This document shows positions 8,267-16,112 of a stretch of DNA of 64,000 nucleotides, in pieces. Within the stretch, counting starts at the first letter, position 1; the number at the start of each line of letters is the position of its first letter. The notes below the pieces were generated by a model. It worked only from the letters and a program-made list of their open reading frames with translations, did not search any database and had not been told where the DNA came from. Location: positions 124,001-188,000 of the forward strand of contig NZ_JYCN01000009.1 in assembly GCF_000876655.1 (NCBI RefSeq), in the 5' to 3' direction. Source of the DNA: Arthrobacter sp. SPG23 (GTDB lineage Bacteria; Actinomycetota; Actinomycetes; Actinomycetales; Micrococcaceae). The translations under genes were made by a program, and so were the position numbers.

Positions 8267-9355
8267 TTGGAAGAGCTGCGCATCGAGGCCAACGGCAACC
8301 TTGGCCCTATCGATTCATCCCGTATTCCCCGCTATGCAGGGGCCGCGACCTATGCCCGCCTGCCGCGGCTGGACCAGGTGGCCAAGGCGGACATCACGGT
8401 GGTGGGAGTGCCCTTCGATTCCGGCGTTTCCTACCGCCCTGGTGCCCGTTTCGGCGCCAACCATGTTCGCGAGGCGAGCCGGCTGCTCCGCCCCTACAAC
8501 CCCGCGTGGGATGTCAGTCCGTTCGAAAACGTCCAGGTCGCGGACGCCGGGGACATGGCCGTCAACCCGTTCAACATCAATGAGGCCATCGAAACCATCC
8601 AGCAGAATGCCCTCGACCTCACCGCCGGCGGCAGCAAGCTGGTGACCCTCGGCGGCGACCACACCATTGCGCTGCCGCTGCTGCGGGCCGCTGCAGAGCG
8701 CGCCGGTGAGCCGGTGGCCATGCTGCACTTCGATGCCCACCTGGACACCTGGGACACCTACTTCGGCGCCGAATACACCCACGGAACCCCGTTCCGGCGC
8801 GCCGTCGAGGAAGGCATCCTGGACACTGAAGCCATCAGCCACATCGGCACGCGCGGCCCCCTCTACGGCAAGAAGGACCTCGACGACGACCACCGCTTCG
8901 GCTTCGGCATCGTCACCTCCGCGGACGTTTACTACCAGGGCGTCCTGGAAACGGTGGCCAAGGTCCGCGACCGCATCGGCAACCGCCCGCTGTACATCTC
9001 CGTCGACATCGACGTCCTGGATCCCGCGCACGCGCCGGGCACCGGCACGCCGGAAGCCGGCGGCATCACCAGCCGGGAGCTGCTGGAGATCATCCGCGGC
9101 TTCCGCGGCATGAACCTCGTGGGCGCGGACATCGTGGAAGTCGCTCCGGCCTACGACCACGCTGAAATCACCGGCGTCGCGGCCAGCCATGTAGCGTACG
9201 AACTTGTCACCCTCATGGCGGACTCCGCTGTCGAGGGCAGCAGGTTCGGTGCCCCGAACGGCTACGCCGCGCAGGCCCTGGGGCAGGAAGCCCGGCGCCA
9301 GGCAGGATTCGCCGCGAGCACTCCCCAGCGCGTCGAAACCGGCGTCTCCCCGTGA
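8267..9355 (+). CDS. Ureohydrolase of the agmatinase / guanidinobutyrase family
   Basis: A 362-residue arginase-fold enzyme. The binuclear Mn2+ motifs are intact: [10 protein letters not shown] near residue 129, [10 protein letters not shown] (His154, Asp156, His158) and [19 protein letters not shown] (Asp247, Asp249). These enzymes split urea from guanidino substrates (agmatine, 4-guanidinobutyrate, guanidinopropionate). I chose the TTG at 8267 because AGGAGAGG lies 7 bases upstream; the longer reading from 8192 adds 25 residues unlike the family. A TATGAT hexamer at 8218-8223 may be a -10. It overlaps the thiamine-diphosphate enzyme by 4 bases, which favours a 2-ketoarginine/guanidinobutyrate role over agmatine, though the motifs cannot separate these. 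Confidence 0.85.
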   Translation: MEELRIEANGNLGPIDSSRIPRYAGAATYARLPRLDQVAKADITVVGVPFDSGVSYRPGARFGANHVREASRLLRPYNPAWDVSPFENVQVADAGDMAVNPFNINEAIETIQQNALDLTAGGSKLVTLGGDHTIALPLLRAAAERAGEPVAMLHFDAHLDTWDTYFGAEYTHGTPFRRAVEEGILDTEAISHIGTRGPLYGKKDLDDDHRFGFGIVTSADVYYQGVLETVAKVRDRIGNRPLYISVDIDVLDPAHAPGTGTPEAGGITSRELLEIIRGFRGMNLVGADIVEVAPAYDHAEITGVAASHVAYELVTLMADSAVEGSRFGAPNGYAAQALGQEARRQAGFAASTPQRVETGVSP

Positions 9356-11010
9356 CTGGCGTCCGCAACGGCGGGGACCTCGTCGTCGAGACCCTCGAAG
9401 CGCTGGGCGCGAAAACGGTCTTCGGCATTCCGGGCCAGCACGCCCTCGGCCTGTTTGACGCGATGGGCCGCGGAAACCTGCACTTCGTGTCCTCCCGGGT
9501 GGAAAACAACTCGGCATTTGCCGCCGACGGATATTCGCGCGCCACGGGTGAGGTTGGCGTGTTGTTCCTGTCCACCGGTCCGGGCGCTCTGACGTCACTG
9601 GCCGGGTTGCAGGAAGCATATGCCACGGGTGTGCCCATGGTGGTAGTGGCCAGCCAGATTCCGCTGGACGGCCTCGGTGCCCGCCGCAAGGGCATGCTGC
9701 ACCAGCTTGATGACCAGAAGGCCTCGGCCGCGAACGTCACCAAGAGCCAGCGCCTGATCCAGCACGCCTCCGGGATCCCGTCGGCCATCCAGGATGCCTG
9801 GACCGAGGCGATTTCCTCGCCGCAGGGGCCCGTCTGGCTGGAGATCCCGCAGAACGTGCTGCTGGATCCCATCATGGTCCCGCCGGTGGAGGACGCCCTC
9901 GCCGAAGCGGCGGACAACCCGCCGCGGGTGGAGCTTGTTCGCGAGGCCGTGAAATGGCTGTCGACGGCGGAACGTCCCGCCATTATTGCCGGCGGCGGCA
10001 CGCGCCGCGGCCGGGCCGAAAAGTCGCTGCTGTCCATCGCGGAAAAGCTTCGGGCGCCGGTGATCTGCACGCCCGGCGGTAACGGCGCGTTCCCGTGGAA
10101 CCATGAGCTCTCGCTGCAGTCCTGGATCGAGGACAGGTACATGACGGACCTGCTCGAGGACGCGGACGTGCTGATCGTCATCGGGTCCTCGCTGGGCGAA
10201 GTCACGTCCAACTACTTCACGTTCGAACCGCGCGGCCGGATCATCCAGATCGACGCCGAACCCCGGGTCCTGGAGTCCAACCGGCCCGGCCTGGGCATCC
10301 GCGCCGACGCCGGCCAGGCCCTCGCCGCGCTGGACGCTGCCCTGACGGTTGAGATTGTCGAAACCAGGGCCGACTGGCACGGCAGCACCCCGGAAGCGCT
10401 GGTCAAGGAGTCCCTGGCCAAGGTCGCGGCGAGGCTGGAGTCCCAGGACCTCGGCAAGGAACTGAGGTTCATGGCGGACATCCGCGACGCCGTACCCGCG
10501 GACATGCAGACCTTCTGGGACATGACCATTTCCGCGTACTGGGCCTGGAGCTGCTGGGATGCCCGCGAAGGGCAATTCCACTCCGCCCAGGGTGCCGGCG
10601 GCCTTGGTTTCGGCTTCCCCGCAGCCATCGGCGGGGCGGTGGGGCTGGGGACCGCAGGCAAACACGGACGTGTCCTGGCGGTTTCCGGTGACGGTTCCGC
10701 CATGTATTCCATCTCCGAACTGGCCACCGCAAAGCAGCACAATGTGCCGGTCACCTGGCTGATCGTGGACGACGGCGGGTACGGCATCCTGCGCGAGTAC
10801 ATGGTGGGCGCGTTCGGCAAGGCCACTGCCACCGAACTGGGCCGCCCCGACTTCGTCAAACTCGCCGAAGCCTTCGGCGTCCCGGCCGTCCGGGTGGCAC
10901 CGGAGGACGTGGGGGACGCCCTGAAGGCGGGCTTCGCCGCAGACGGACCGAACGTCGTCGTCGTCGAAACCCTGCTGAAGATGTTCGGCCCCACCCACCT
11001 GGACGTCTAA
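9352..11010 (+). CDS. Thiamine-diphosphate-dependent decarboxylase/synthase; candidate 2-ketoarginine decarboxylase (AruI-like)
   Basis: A 552-residue enzyme starting at GTG 9352 inside the ureohydrolase stop (GTGA). It has the three-domain ThDP fold: a PYR domain with the catalytic Glu51 ([18 protein letters not shown]), a central domain ([18 protein letters not shown]) and a PP domain with GDGS near residue 446. The motif ends VDDGGYG, so the usual NN metal-ligand pair is DD. ThDP enzymes of this size include acetolactate synthase and 2-oxo-acid decarboxylases. Coupling to a ureohydrolase recalls the arginine transaminase pathway, where AruI decarboxylates 2-ketoarginine upstream of guanidinobutyrase. 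No aminotransferase or aldehyde dehydrogenase lies beside it, so the assignment is inference. Confidence 0.75.
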   Translation: MTGVRNGGDLVVETLEALGAKTVFGIPGQHALGLFDAMGRGNLHFVSSRVENNSAFAADGYSRATGEVGVLFLSTGPGALTSLAGLQEAYATGVPMVVVASQIPLDGLGARRKGMLHQLDDQKASAANVTKSQRLIQHASGIPSAIQDAWTEAISSPQGPVWLEIPQNVLLDPIMVPPVEDALAEAADNPPRVELVREAVKWLSTAERPAIIAGGGTRRGRAEKSLLSIAEKLRAPVICTPGGNGAFPWNHELSLQSWIEDRYMTDLLEDADVLIVIGSSLGEVTSNYFTFEPRGRIIQIDAEPRVLESNRPGLGIRADAGQALAALDAALTVEIVETRADWHGSTPEALVKESLAKVAARLESQDLGKELRFMADIRDAVPADMQTFWDMTISAYWAWSCWDAREGQFHSAQGAGGLGFGFPAAIGGAVGLGTAGKHGRVLAVSGDGSAMYSISELATAKQHNVPVTWLIVDDGGYGILREYMVGAFGKATATELGRPDFVKLAEAFGVPAVRVAPEDVGDALKAGFAADGPNVVVVETLLKMFGPTHLDV

Positions 11011-11037
11011 CGGCCCCGTCAGCACACCCCGCCACAT

Positions 11038-11103
11038 AGCGCGAACGGACACTTGAGGCCCCATTTCCACTCGGATTTGGGGCCTCAAGTGTCCGTTCGC
11101 GCT
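11038..11103. terminator. Long perfect palindrome; terminator or intergenic repeat element
   Basis: Two perfectly complementary 25-base arms (11038-11062 and 11079-11103) flank a 16-base loop, after the ThDP-enzyme gene and before the MarR gene. The arm contains GCGAACGGACACTTGAGGCC. It is far longer than a typical terminator, so it could be one copy of a dispersed repeat recruited as a terminator. Confidence 0.65.
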
Positions 11104-11153
11104 TGGCGTTTAAGGGTCTGAGTGCCCGGCCGCTTGTTCCTTAGTTTCCCAAA

Positions 11154-11186
11154 GCAACCATTTCATTATATAGTTGCCTTGGGCAA
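11154..11186 (+). promoter_or_regulatory. MarR promoter/operator candidate
   Basis: TATAGT at 11169-11174 is a good -10. It is bracketed by GCAAC (11154) and GTTGC (11173), and directly followed by the palindrome TTGCC-TTG-GGCAA (11174-11186). Such overlap is typical of MarR autorepression sites. Inference from position and symmetry. Confidence 0.45.
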
Positions 11187-11204
11187 GCAAAGGGGTTATC
11201 AAGC

Positions 11205-11684
11205 ATGGCAGTTGCACCAGAAACCGCGGCCGATCTGGTCTACCAGATCTTCGACCTCCAGCGGGCGGTCCGCTGCGTCGCCGTCGCAAGCATGCGGGGG
11301 CAGGAAACCGGCGTGGCGCTGCAAGGCGTCCTGCGGTTCGTGGGGGAGGGGGAGTCCAGGGCCACGCACCTCGCCGCGAGGCTGGGTGTCAGTGCTCCCG
11401 TCCTGAGCCGGCATATTGCGGACCTTGAAGAGCACGGGCTTGTGGTCCGGCGCCCTGATCCGGAGGACGGGCGGGCGCAGTTGGTGGCGCTGTCCGAGGC
11501 CGGGGCGGCCAAGCTGCGCGCGATAGAACAGCAGCGCACGGCAACGCTGCAGGGCTACCTGCAGGACTGGAGCCAGGTCGACGCCGAAGAGACCGCGATC
11601 ATCCTCAAAAAACTTGCTGGATCCCTCAGGGACTCAGCCCGGGCAAAGACGGCCGGATCCACCGAAATCATTCCTCACGCTTAG
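11205..11684 (+). CDS. MarR-family transcriptional regulator
   Basis: A 159-residue winged-helix protein. The recognition region reads ATHLAARLGVSAPVLSRHIA (about residues 55-75), followed by the wing DLEEHGLVVRRPDPEDGRAQ, the MarR DxRxxxVxLT-type segment (PEDGRAQLVALSEAG), and a C-terminal dimerisation helix. Family members repress efflux or catabolic genes and are released by phenolic or lipophilic ligands. It ends 9 bases before the MFS exporter, so it most likely controls that gene and itself through the symmetric sites at 11154-11186. Confidence 0.92.
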   Translation: MAVAPETAADLVYQIFDLQRAVRCVAVASMRGQETGVALQGVLRFVGEGESRATHLAARLGVSAPVLSRHIADLEEHGLVVRRPDPEDGRAQLVALSEAGAAKLRAIEQQRTATLQGYLQDWSQVDAEETAIILKKLAGSLRDSARAKTAGSTEIIPHA

Positions 11685-11693
11685 GAGCTGCAC

Positions 11694-13832
11694 ATGGCAA
11701 GCCACGCCACAGCCACCGGTCCGTCCCGGGCCCCGTCACCGTCGTCACAACCGTCATCCAGGCAGCCGCATTCACCGGCGCCGCAAGCTGCGATGAGCCA
11801 CCGCCAGATCATGGAGGCCCTCACCGGCCTGCTGGCCGCGTTCTTCACCGCGATCATCAGCAGCACCATCGTGGCCAACGCACTGCCCACCATCATGTCC
11901 GAGCTCAAGGGCACGCAGACAGACTTTGCCTGGGTGATCACCGCAGCACTCCTGGCCAACGCCGCCACCACGCCGATCTGGGGCAAGCTCGCCGACCTCT
12001 TCGACAAGAAGCTCCTGGTCCAGCTGAGCATTGTGATTTTCGTTGCCGGCTCCGTCATGGCGGGCCTGTCCGAAACGATCCCGCTGCTGCTGACCGCCCG
12101 CGTTATCCAGGGTGTCGCCATGGGCGGACTCACGGCGCTGGCGCAGGCCATCATCGGCTCCATCATTCCGCCCCGCGACCGCGGCAAGTACTCCGGTTAC
12201 ATGGGCGGCGTGATGGCCGTGGGCACCGCCGGGGGACCGCTCCTCGGTGGATTCATCGTGGACAGCCCGCTCGGCTGGCGCTGGACCTTCTTCGTCTGCG
12301 TCCCGTTGGCCGTCATTGCACTCATCCTGCTGCAGATCACGCTGAAGCTTCCCCACGTCAAGCGCCACGCGAAGATCGACTGGCTGGGCTCCATCCTCCT
12401 CACCGCGGGCGTCAGCCTGCTGCTGATCTGGGTGTCCTTTGCCGGCAACCCGGAGTACTACGACTGGTGGTCCTGGCAGACGGCCGCGATGGTGGGCGGC
12501 GGCGTGCTGCTCCTGGCCCTCCTCGTGGTGGTGGAGTCCAAGGTGGAGCAGCCCATCATCCCGCTCAAGATCGTCAGCGAACGCACCACGGCCCTTGCCA
12601 TCCTGGCTTCCGTTGCGGTGGGCGTCGGCATGTTCGGGTCCTCAGCATTCCTGGGCCAGTACTTCCAGGTTGCCCGCGGCGCCACCCCCACCGAAGCCGG
12701 CCTCCTGACGCTGCCCATGATCGCCGGCAACCTCCTCGGGTCGGTCCTGTCGGGCCAGTTGATCAGCCGCACCGGCAAGTGGAAGCGCTACCTGATCGCG
12801 GGCTCCATCCTGTTGATCGGCGGCCTGGGTCTGGCCGGAACCATCGACCACACCACCGAGCTCTGGCTGACCGGCCTCTACACCGCGGTCCTGGGCCTCG
12901 GGCTCGGGCTGCTGATGCAGAACCTCGTGCTGGCAGTGCAGAACACCGTCCGGGCCTCCGACATCGGGACCGCCAGTGCCTCCGTGGCGTTCTTCCGTTC
13001 AGTGGGCGGCGCGATCGGCGTATCCGTACTTGGCGCCGTGCTGGCCAACCGCGTCAAGGAACTTGCCACCGAAGGGCTCGCCGCGGCCGGGATTCCGGTC
13101 ACCGGCGGATCCGCGGGAGCCAGCATGGACCTCCAGGACATGCCCGCCCCGATCCGGGACATCATGCGGGCGGCCTACGGCGACGCGACAGCCGAGATCT
13201 TCCTGATCTCCGCAGTCATCGGCATCATCGCCCTTGTGGCCATCCTTTTCATCAAGGAACAGCCGCTGCGCCGCACAGTTGATATCGTGCCCGCCGCATC
13301 CGGGAACGGCGCCGAGCCCACGAACGGCGCCGAACCCACGAACGGCGCCGAGCCCACGAGCGACGCCACTGTCACCGCCGGCGGCTCCGGCAGTGTGGAC
13401 CTTGACCGGGAGTTCATTGAGGTCCTGAGCAGGCAGCGCGCCCACGAGTCACGCTTCCCGGACGCGGCACGGCAGGACCGGGACATCCCCGGCGACCACG
13501 ACGGCAGCCGCGGCGGCGACGCCGAAGCAAATGCGCGGGAGGGTTACCGGGTTCGTGCCCGGACCATGGTGGCTGACCCGCGGCCCGAAGCGGCCGACGT
13601 CGTGCCCGTCCTGCTGCGGACCCAGCAATTGCTGGCGGAGCAGCAGCTCCAGCTGGCAGAGGCGTTGCGTGCCGTCCACGAGCAGTCGGCGGAACAGCGG
13701 GAAATCGCTGCCGAACAGGCACGCATCAGCGAGCAGCTCACCACCCTGCGGCGCCAGCTCGCCAAGGAGCGGAAGCTGCAGCGCGCGGCGGCCGACTACA
13801 TCGCAACGCATGGACGGCACCGGAGCGAGTAA
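11694..13832 (+). CDS. DHA2 (EmrB/QacA)-type MFS multidrug exporter with extra C-terminal coiled-coil tail
   Basis: A 712-residue protein. After a 35-residue Ser/Pro-rich leader, 14 membrane helices span about residues 45-520, with the DHA2 motifs ISSTIVANALPTIMSEL (motif D1), WGKLADLFDKKLLVQ (motif A), QGVAMGGLTALAQAI and GGPLLGGFIVD (motif C). EmrB/QacA relatives are usually 450-530 residues. Here about 190 soluble residues follow: three exact NGAEPT repeats, a charged linker and a coiled-coil rich in Gln/Glu/Ala (LLAEQQLQLAEALRAVHEQS) to the end. The preceding MarR gene indicates drug- or phenolic-inducible export. No membrane fusion partner is adjacent. The tail is unexplained; it might multimerise or contact a partner. 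Confidence 0.88.
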   Translation: MASHATATGPSRAPSPSSQPSSRQPHSPAPQAAMSHRQIMEALTGLLAAFFTAIISSTIVANALPTIMSELKGTQTDFAWVITAALLANAATTPIWGKLADLFDKKLLVQLSIVIFVAGSVMAGLSETIPLLLTARVIQGVAMGGLTALAQAIIGSIIPPRDRGKYSGYMGGVMAVGTAGGPLLGGFIVDSPLGWRWTFFVCVPLAVIALILLQITLKLPHVKRHAKIDWLGSILLTAGVSLLLIWVSFAGNPEYYDWWSWQTAAMVGGGVLLLALLVVVESKVEQPIIPLKIVSERTTALAILASVAVGVGMFGSSAFLGQYFQVARGATPTEAGLLTLPMIAGNLLGSVLSGQLISRTGKWKRYLIAGSILLIGGLGLAGTIDHTTELWLTGLYTAVLGLGLGLLMQNLVLAVQNTVRASDIGTASASVAFFRSVGGAIGVSVLGAVLANRVKELATEGLAAAGIPVTGGSAGASMDLQDMPAPIRDIMRAAYGDATAEIFLISAVIGIIALVAILFIKEQPLRRTVDIVPAASGNGAEPTNGAEPTNGAEPTSDATVTAGGSGSVDLDREFIEVLSRQRAHESRFPDAARQDRDIPGDHDGSRGGDAEANAREGYRVRARTMVADPRPEAADVVPVLLRTQQLLAEQQLQLAEALRAVHEQSAEQREIAAEQARISEQLTTLRRQLAKERKLQRAAADYIATHGRHRSE
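13304..13357 (+). repeat. Three tandem 18-bp repeats inside the MFS gene
   Basis: The unit GAACGGCGCCGAGCCCAC occurs three times in register with one silent G-to-A change in the middle copy. Each encodes NGAEPT. The copy number is likely to vary between strains by slippage. Confidence 0.9.
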
Positions 13833-13860
13833 CCACGGGAAACGTTTAAACACAAAACGT

Positions 13861-13905
13861 ACGACGGCGAGGGCGGCTGAGTGCCGCCCTCGCCCTCGCC
13901 GTCGT
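13861..13905. terminator. Hairpin terminator between the convergent MFS and sortase genes
   Basis: GAGGGCGGC (13869-13877) pairs with GCCGCCCTC (13883-13891) around a 5-base loop, and an outer ACGACGGC/GCCGTCGT pair (13861-13868, 13898-13905) offers an alternative stem. Confidence 0.6.
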
Positions 13906-14795
13906 CAGGGCTCCGGGACCGGAGAGGCCACCACCACCACGTTCTTCCCCCAGGGATCTTCGGTGTAGCAGCTGATGAGGACCAGGCGGTTGGGAACGCC
14001 GGTCCAGATCGGGCTGTCCTTCAGGCTCGATTTCACGTAGGTGTCCACGGAATCCACCCGGTAACGCATGGTTCCGGTGGCTGTGGTGGCTTCGAAAACA
14101 TCCCCCGGGACGCTCGCGGCGCTGAGCCGGTTGAACGGAGCATCGCGCCCCTCCCAGCTGTGGCCGAGGATATAGGTGGTGTTGGTGGACCCGGCGCCGG
14201 GAACGCCGAAGCTCGTAACCCAGTAGCCGTCCACGGTGATCGGCGGCACGATTGCCTGTGATTCCAGTTCCTCCGGCGTGGGCGTGAGCGGATGGATGGT
14301 GACGTCCAGCCCGGCGGCCGGATAAACGATCCTGGTGGGGGCGGCGGCGGCCGGGTAGTTCGGAATTTTCTGTGGCGCTTGCTGTGCGGCGGGCGCAACA
14401 GCCTTGGAACCGTAGCCGCCCTCCGCCGCCGAGCCCTTGCCGCTCCAGGCGAAGGTATCGGGCGGGATGGCAGAGCCAGGGGAAGCGGGGGTGGCCGCCC
14501 GTGAATACGGGGCAGCTTCCAGGTGGAGTCCGGTCCCTCCGGAGGGGTGCCCGGAAGATACGATTCCCGGCAGGAACGTCAAAGCGAAGAAGGCGACGAC
14601 GCCGGCGAGCAGCAACAGCCGATCACCGCGGTTGAGAGACAGGCGCTGCAAGAACGGCAATTTCCGCGCAAGGCGCTGGAGCCAGGGCTGGTCGGAGGCG
14701 CCGTCCTGGCGGGGGCGGGGCTCGCCCGCTTCCGGTGCTGCGCTCCGGCTGCCGAGGGGCGGCACGGCCGCGGGCTTGTGGCCGGGGAAGGTCAT
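13905..14795 (-). CDS. Sortase (class E/F-like) with N-terminal membrane anchor
   Basis: A 296-residue protein from ATG 14795 (GGAGGAG 6 bases upstream). A cytoplasmic leader of about 60 residues precedes one transmembrane helix (LLLLAGVVAFFALTFLPGIV), then a Pro/Ala-rich linker and the sortase barrel. The catalytic His is in TYILGHSWEG (about His212) and the catalytic Cys in LVLISCYTEDPWG (about Cys276). The Arg that normally follows (as in YRDNVVV of class F enzymes) appears as GKNVVVV, so Lys or nothing replaces it. Sortases join proteins with an LPxTG-like signal to peptidoglycan. The next gene upstream encodes a candidate substrate on the same strand, probably in the same operon. Confidence 0.88.
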   Translation of the reverse strand: MTFPGHKPAAVPPLGSRSAAPEAGEPRPRQDGASDQPWLQRLARKLPFLQRLSLNRGDRLLLLAGVVAFFALTFLPGIVSSGHPSGGTGLHLEAAPYSRAATPASPGSAIPPDTFAWSGKGSAAEGGYGSKAVAPAAQQAPQKIPNYPAAAAPTRIVYPAAGLDVTIHPLTPTPEELESQAIVPPITVDGYWVTSFGVPGAGSTNTTYILGHSWEGRDAPFNRLSAASVPGDVFEATTATGTMRYRVDSVDTYVKSSLKDSPIWTGVPNRLVLISCYTEDPWGKNVVVVASPVPEP

Positions 14796-14874
14796 CGGAA
14801 CTCCTCCGTAGGATGTGGTGTGGACGGGCACCGCACCGTGATGGCGGATGCCCGTCCTCGCCGCGGGACGGACC

Positions 14875-15687
14875 TTACTTGGATCCGGGTGCATCCTGCA
14901 GGCGTCCCCGCTGCCTCAGGGCAATCAGCCCCGTTGCCCCCAGGAGCGCCGCCAGGCCGCCGAACCAGGCCGGCATTCCGGTCCCTGGCTGGCTTCCGGC
15001 CGCCGTCTGGGCGTTGAAGCCCCGGTTGACCACAGGTACTACTGCGGCCGCCGCGCCGACTGGTGCCGCTGCGGCTCCTGCTCCCGCTCCCGCAGGAGTC
15101 TGTGCCGGCGGAGTAACGGCCGGTGGAGTCACCGCAGGCGGTACCACTGCCGGGGGAGTTACCTCCGGCGGAGTGACGACCGGCGGGACGACCACCGGGG
15201 GTTTTTCTTCCTCTTCTTTCTCTTCTTCTGCGACGCAACCACCGGCCGGGACCGGGTAGATGTCGGCGCGGCCGTTGTGTCCGTCCTTGTGGCCGTTCCA
15301 CCAGGCCTTTTCCGGAATGGTGATCACAACGTACGGGTTCTTTTCAGATCCCGTGGCGTGGCAGATGGTGATCTTGTCCGGGCCGTGGCCCCAATCGTCA
15401 TCATCATCCTTGCCGCCACCGCCTCCGCCGTGTCCTTCTCCACTGGGACAGCCGGACGCCGGTGCCGGAATCATGTCGCCCTCATGCGAGGCATGGCCGC
15501 CATTGCCGTTCACCGCATTTTCGCTGACCGTGATGTGAACGTACGGGTTCGATTCCGAGCCCGTGGCGTGGCAAATGCTGACTTTCTTGTCGCCGTGATC
15601 GCCCTTGTCGCCGCCGGCATTAGCCGGAGCTGTGACGCCTACTAATGCAATGCCTGCGATTCCGGCAGTTGCGAGGATTCTCTTCAT
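14875..15687 (-). CDS. Secreted cell-wall protein with two ICHATGS repeats and QPGTG sorting-like tail
   Basis: A 270-residue protein from ATG 15687, preceded by GGAG at 6 bases. It has a signal peptide (MKRILATAGIAGIALVGV, cleavage near APANA). Two homologous domains of about 48 residues follow, each starting VSICHATGS or ITICHATGS, then NPYVxIT, an H/G-rich loop, and ending SGC or GGC. An acidic EEEKEEEEK stretch and a long PPAVTPPAVTPP-type wall-spanning region come next. The C-terminus is QPGTG, a hydrophobic helix (WFGGLAALLGATGLIAL) and a basic RQRGR tail, the layout of a sortase signal with an atypical pentapeptide. The sortase gene is 79 bases downstream. The conserved Cys and His residues suggest disulfides or metal binding; the role is unknown. 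Confidence 0.85.
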   Translation of the reverse strand: MKRILATAGIAGIALVGVTAPANAGGDKGDHGDKKVSICHATGSESNPYVHITVSENAVNGNGGHASHEGDMIPAPASGCPSGEGHGGGGGGKDDDDDWGHGPDKITICHATGSEKNPYVVITIPEKAWWNGHKDGHNGRADIYPVPAGGCVAEEEKEEEEKPPVVVPPVVTPPEVTPPAVVPPAVTPPAVTPPAQTPAGAGAGAAAAPVGAAAAVVPVVNRGFNAQTAAGSQPGTGMPAWFGGLAALLGATGLIALRQRGRLQDAPGSK

Positions 15688-16112
15688 GGGATTCTCCATC
15701 TGGATCATTGGGGACTGACCAGACTGCGGGAACGGGAGGCACACGGAGGAGCCGTCCGTTGTTCGTAGATGCCCAGATCACCTGCGACTCTCCTGCAGAG
15801 TTGTCAACTAACTGACCTCTTCACGCTAGGCCCCGGACACTGGAGTAGTCGCGAGTAGCCGGTACTTGACTGGGTACCCGTTTTTCACAGCCGGGCCCCT
15901 TGGAACCGAGGGGCAACACCCGTTTCACCCGTAACAAGGGACACGTGGGGAGCTTTTTTTCCCCAAGGGCGCTACGCCGTTCGGATGATATTTGCGGGGC
16001 GTTGTTTCGCACAGGCAACGGATTTCGTAGAGTGGGAAGGCTGAGAGTGTCAGCCCCTGCTGGTATTACTTTCCTGCACTCACTTCGCGCTCTTCCCAAA
16101 GGACTCCCGGGC
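15688..16112. promoter_or_regulatory. Divergent 425-base intergenic region with promoter candidates
   Basis: On the + strand TTGTTT (16002-16007) and TCGTAG (16025-16030) are 17 bases apart and about 80 bases before the ABC exporter start. On the - strand a perfect TTGACA -35 (15807-15802) lies about 115 bases before the secreted-protein start, with a poorer -10. No further gene is evident; a continuous + frame from 15900 is read as untranslated leader. Confidence 0.4.

Noticed and set aside
8315..9619. 434-aa - strand frame across ureohydrolase and ThDP gene junction
   Set aside because: Spans two coupled real genes on the other strand; no plausible protein features.
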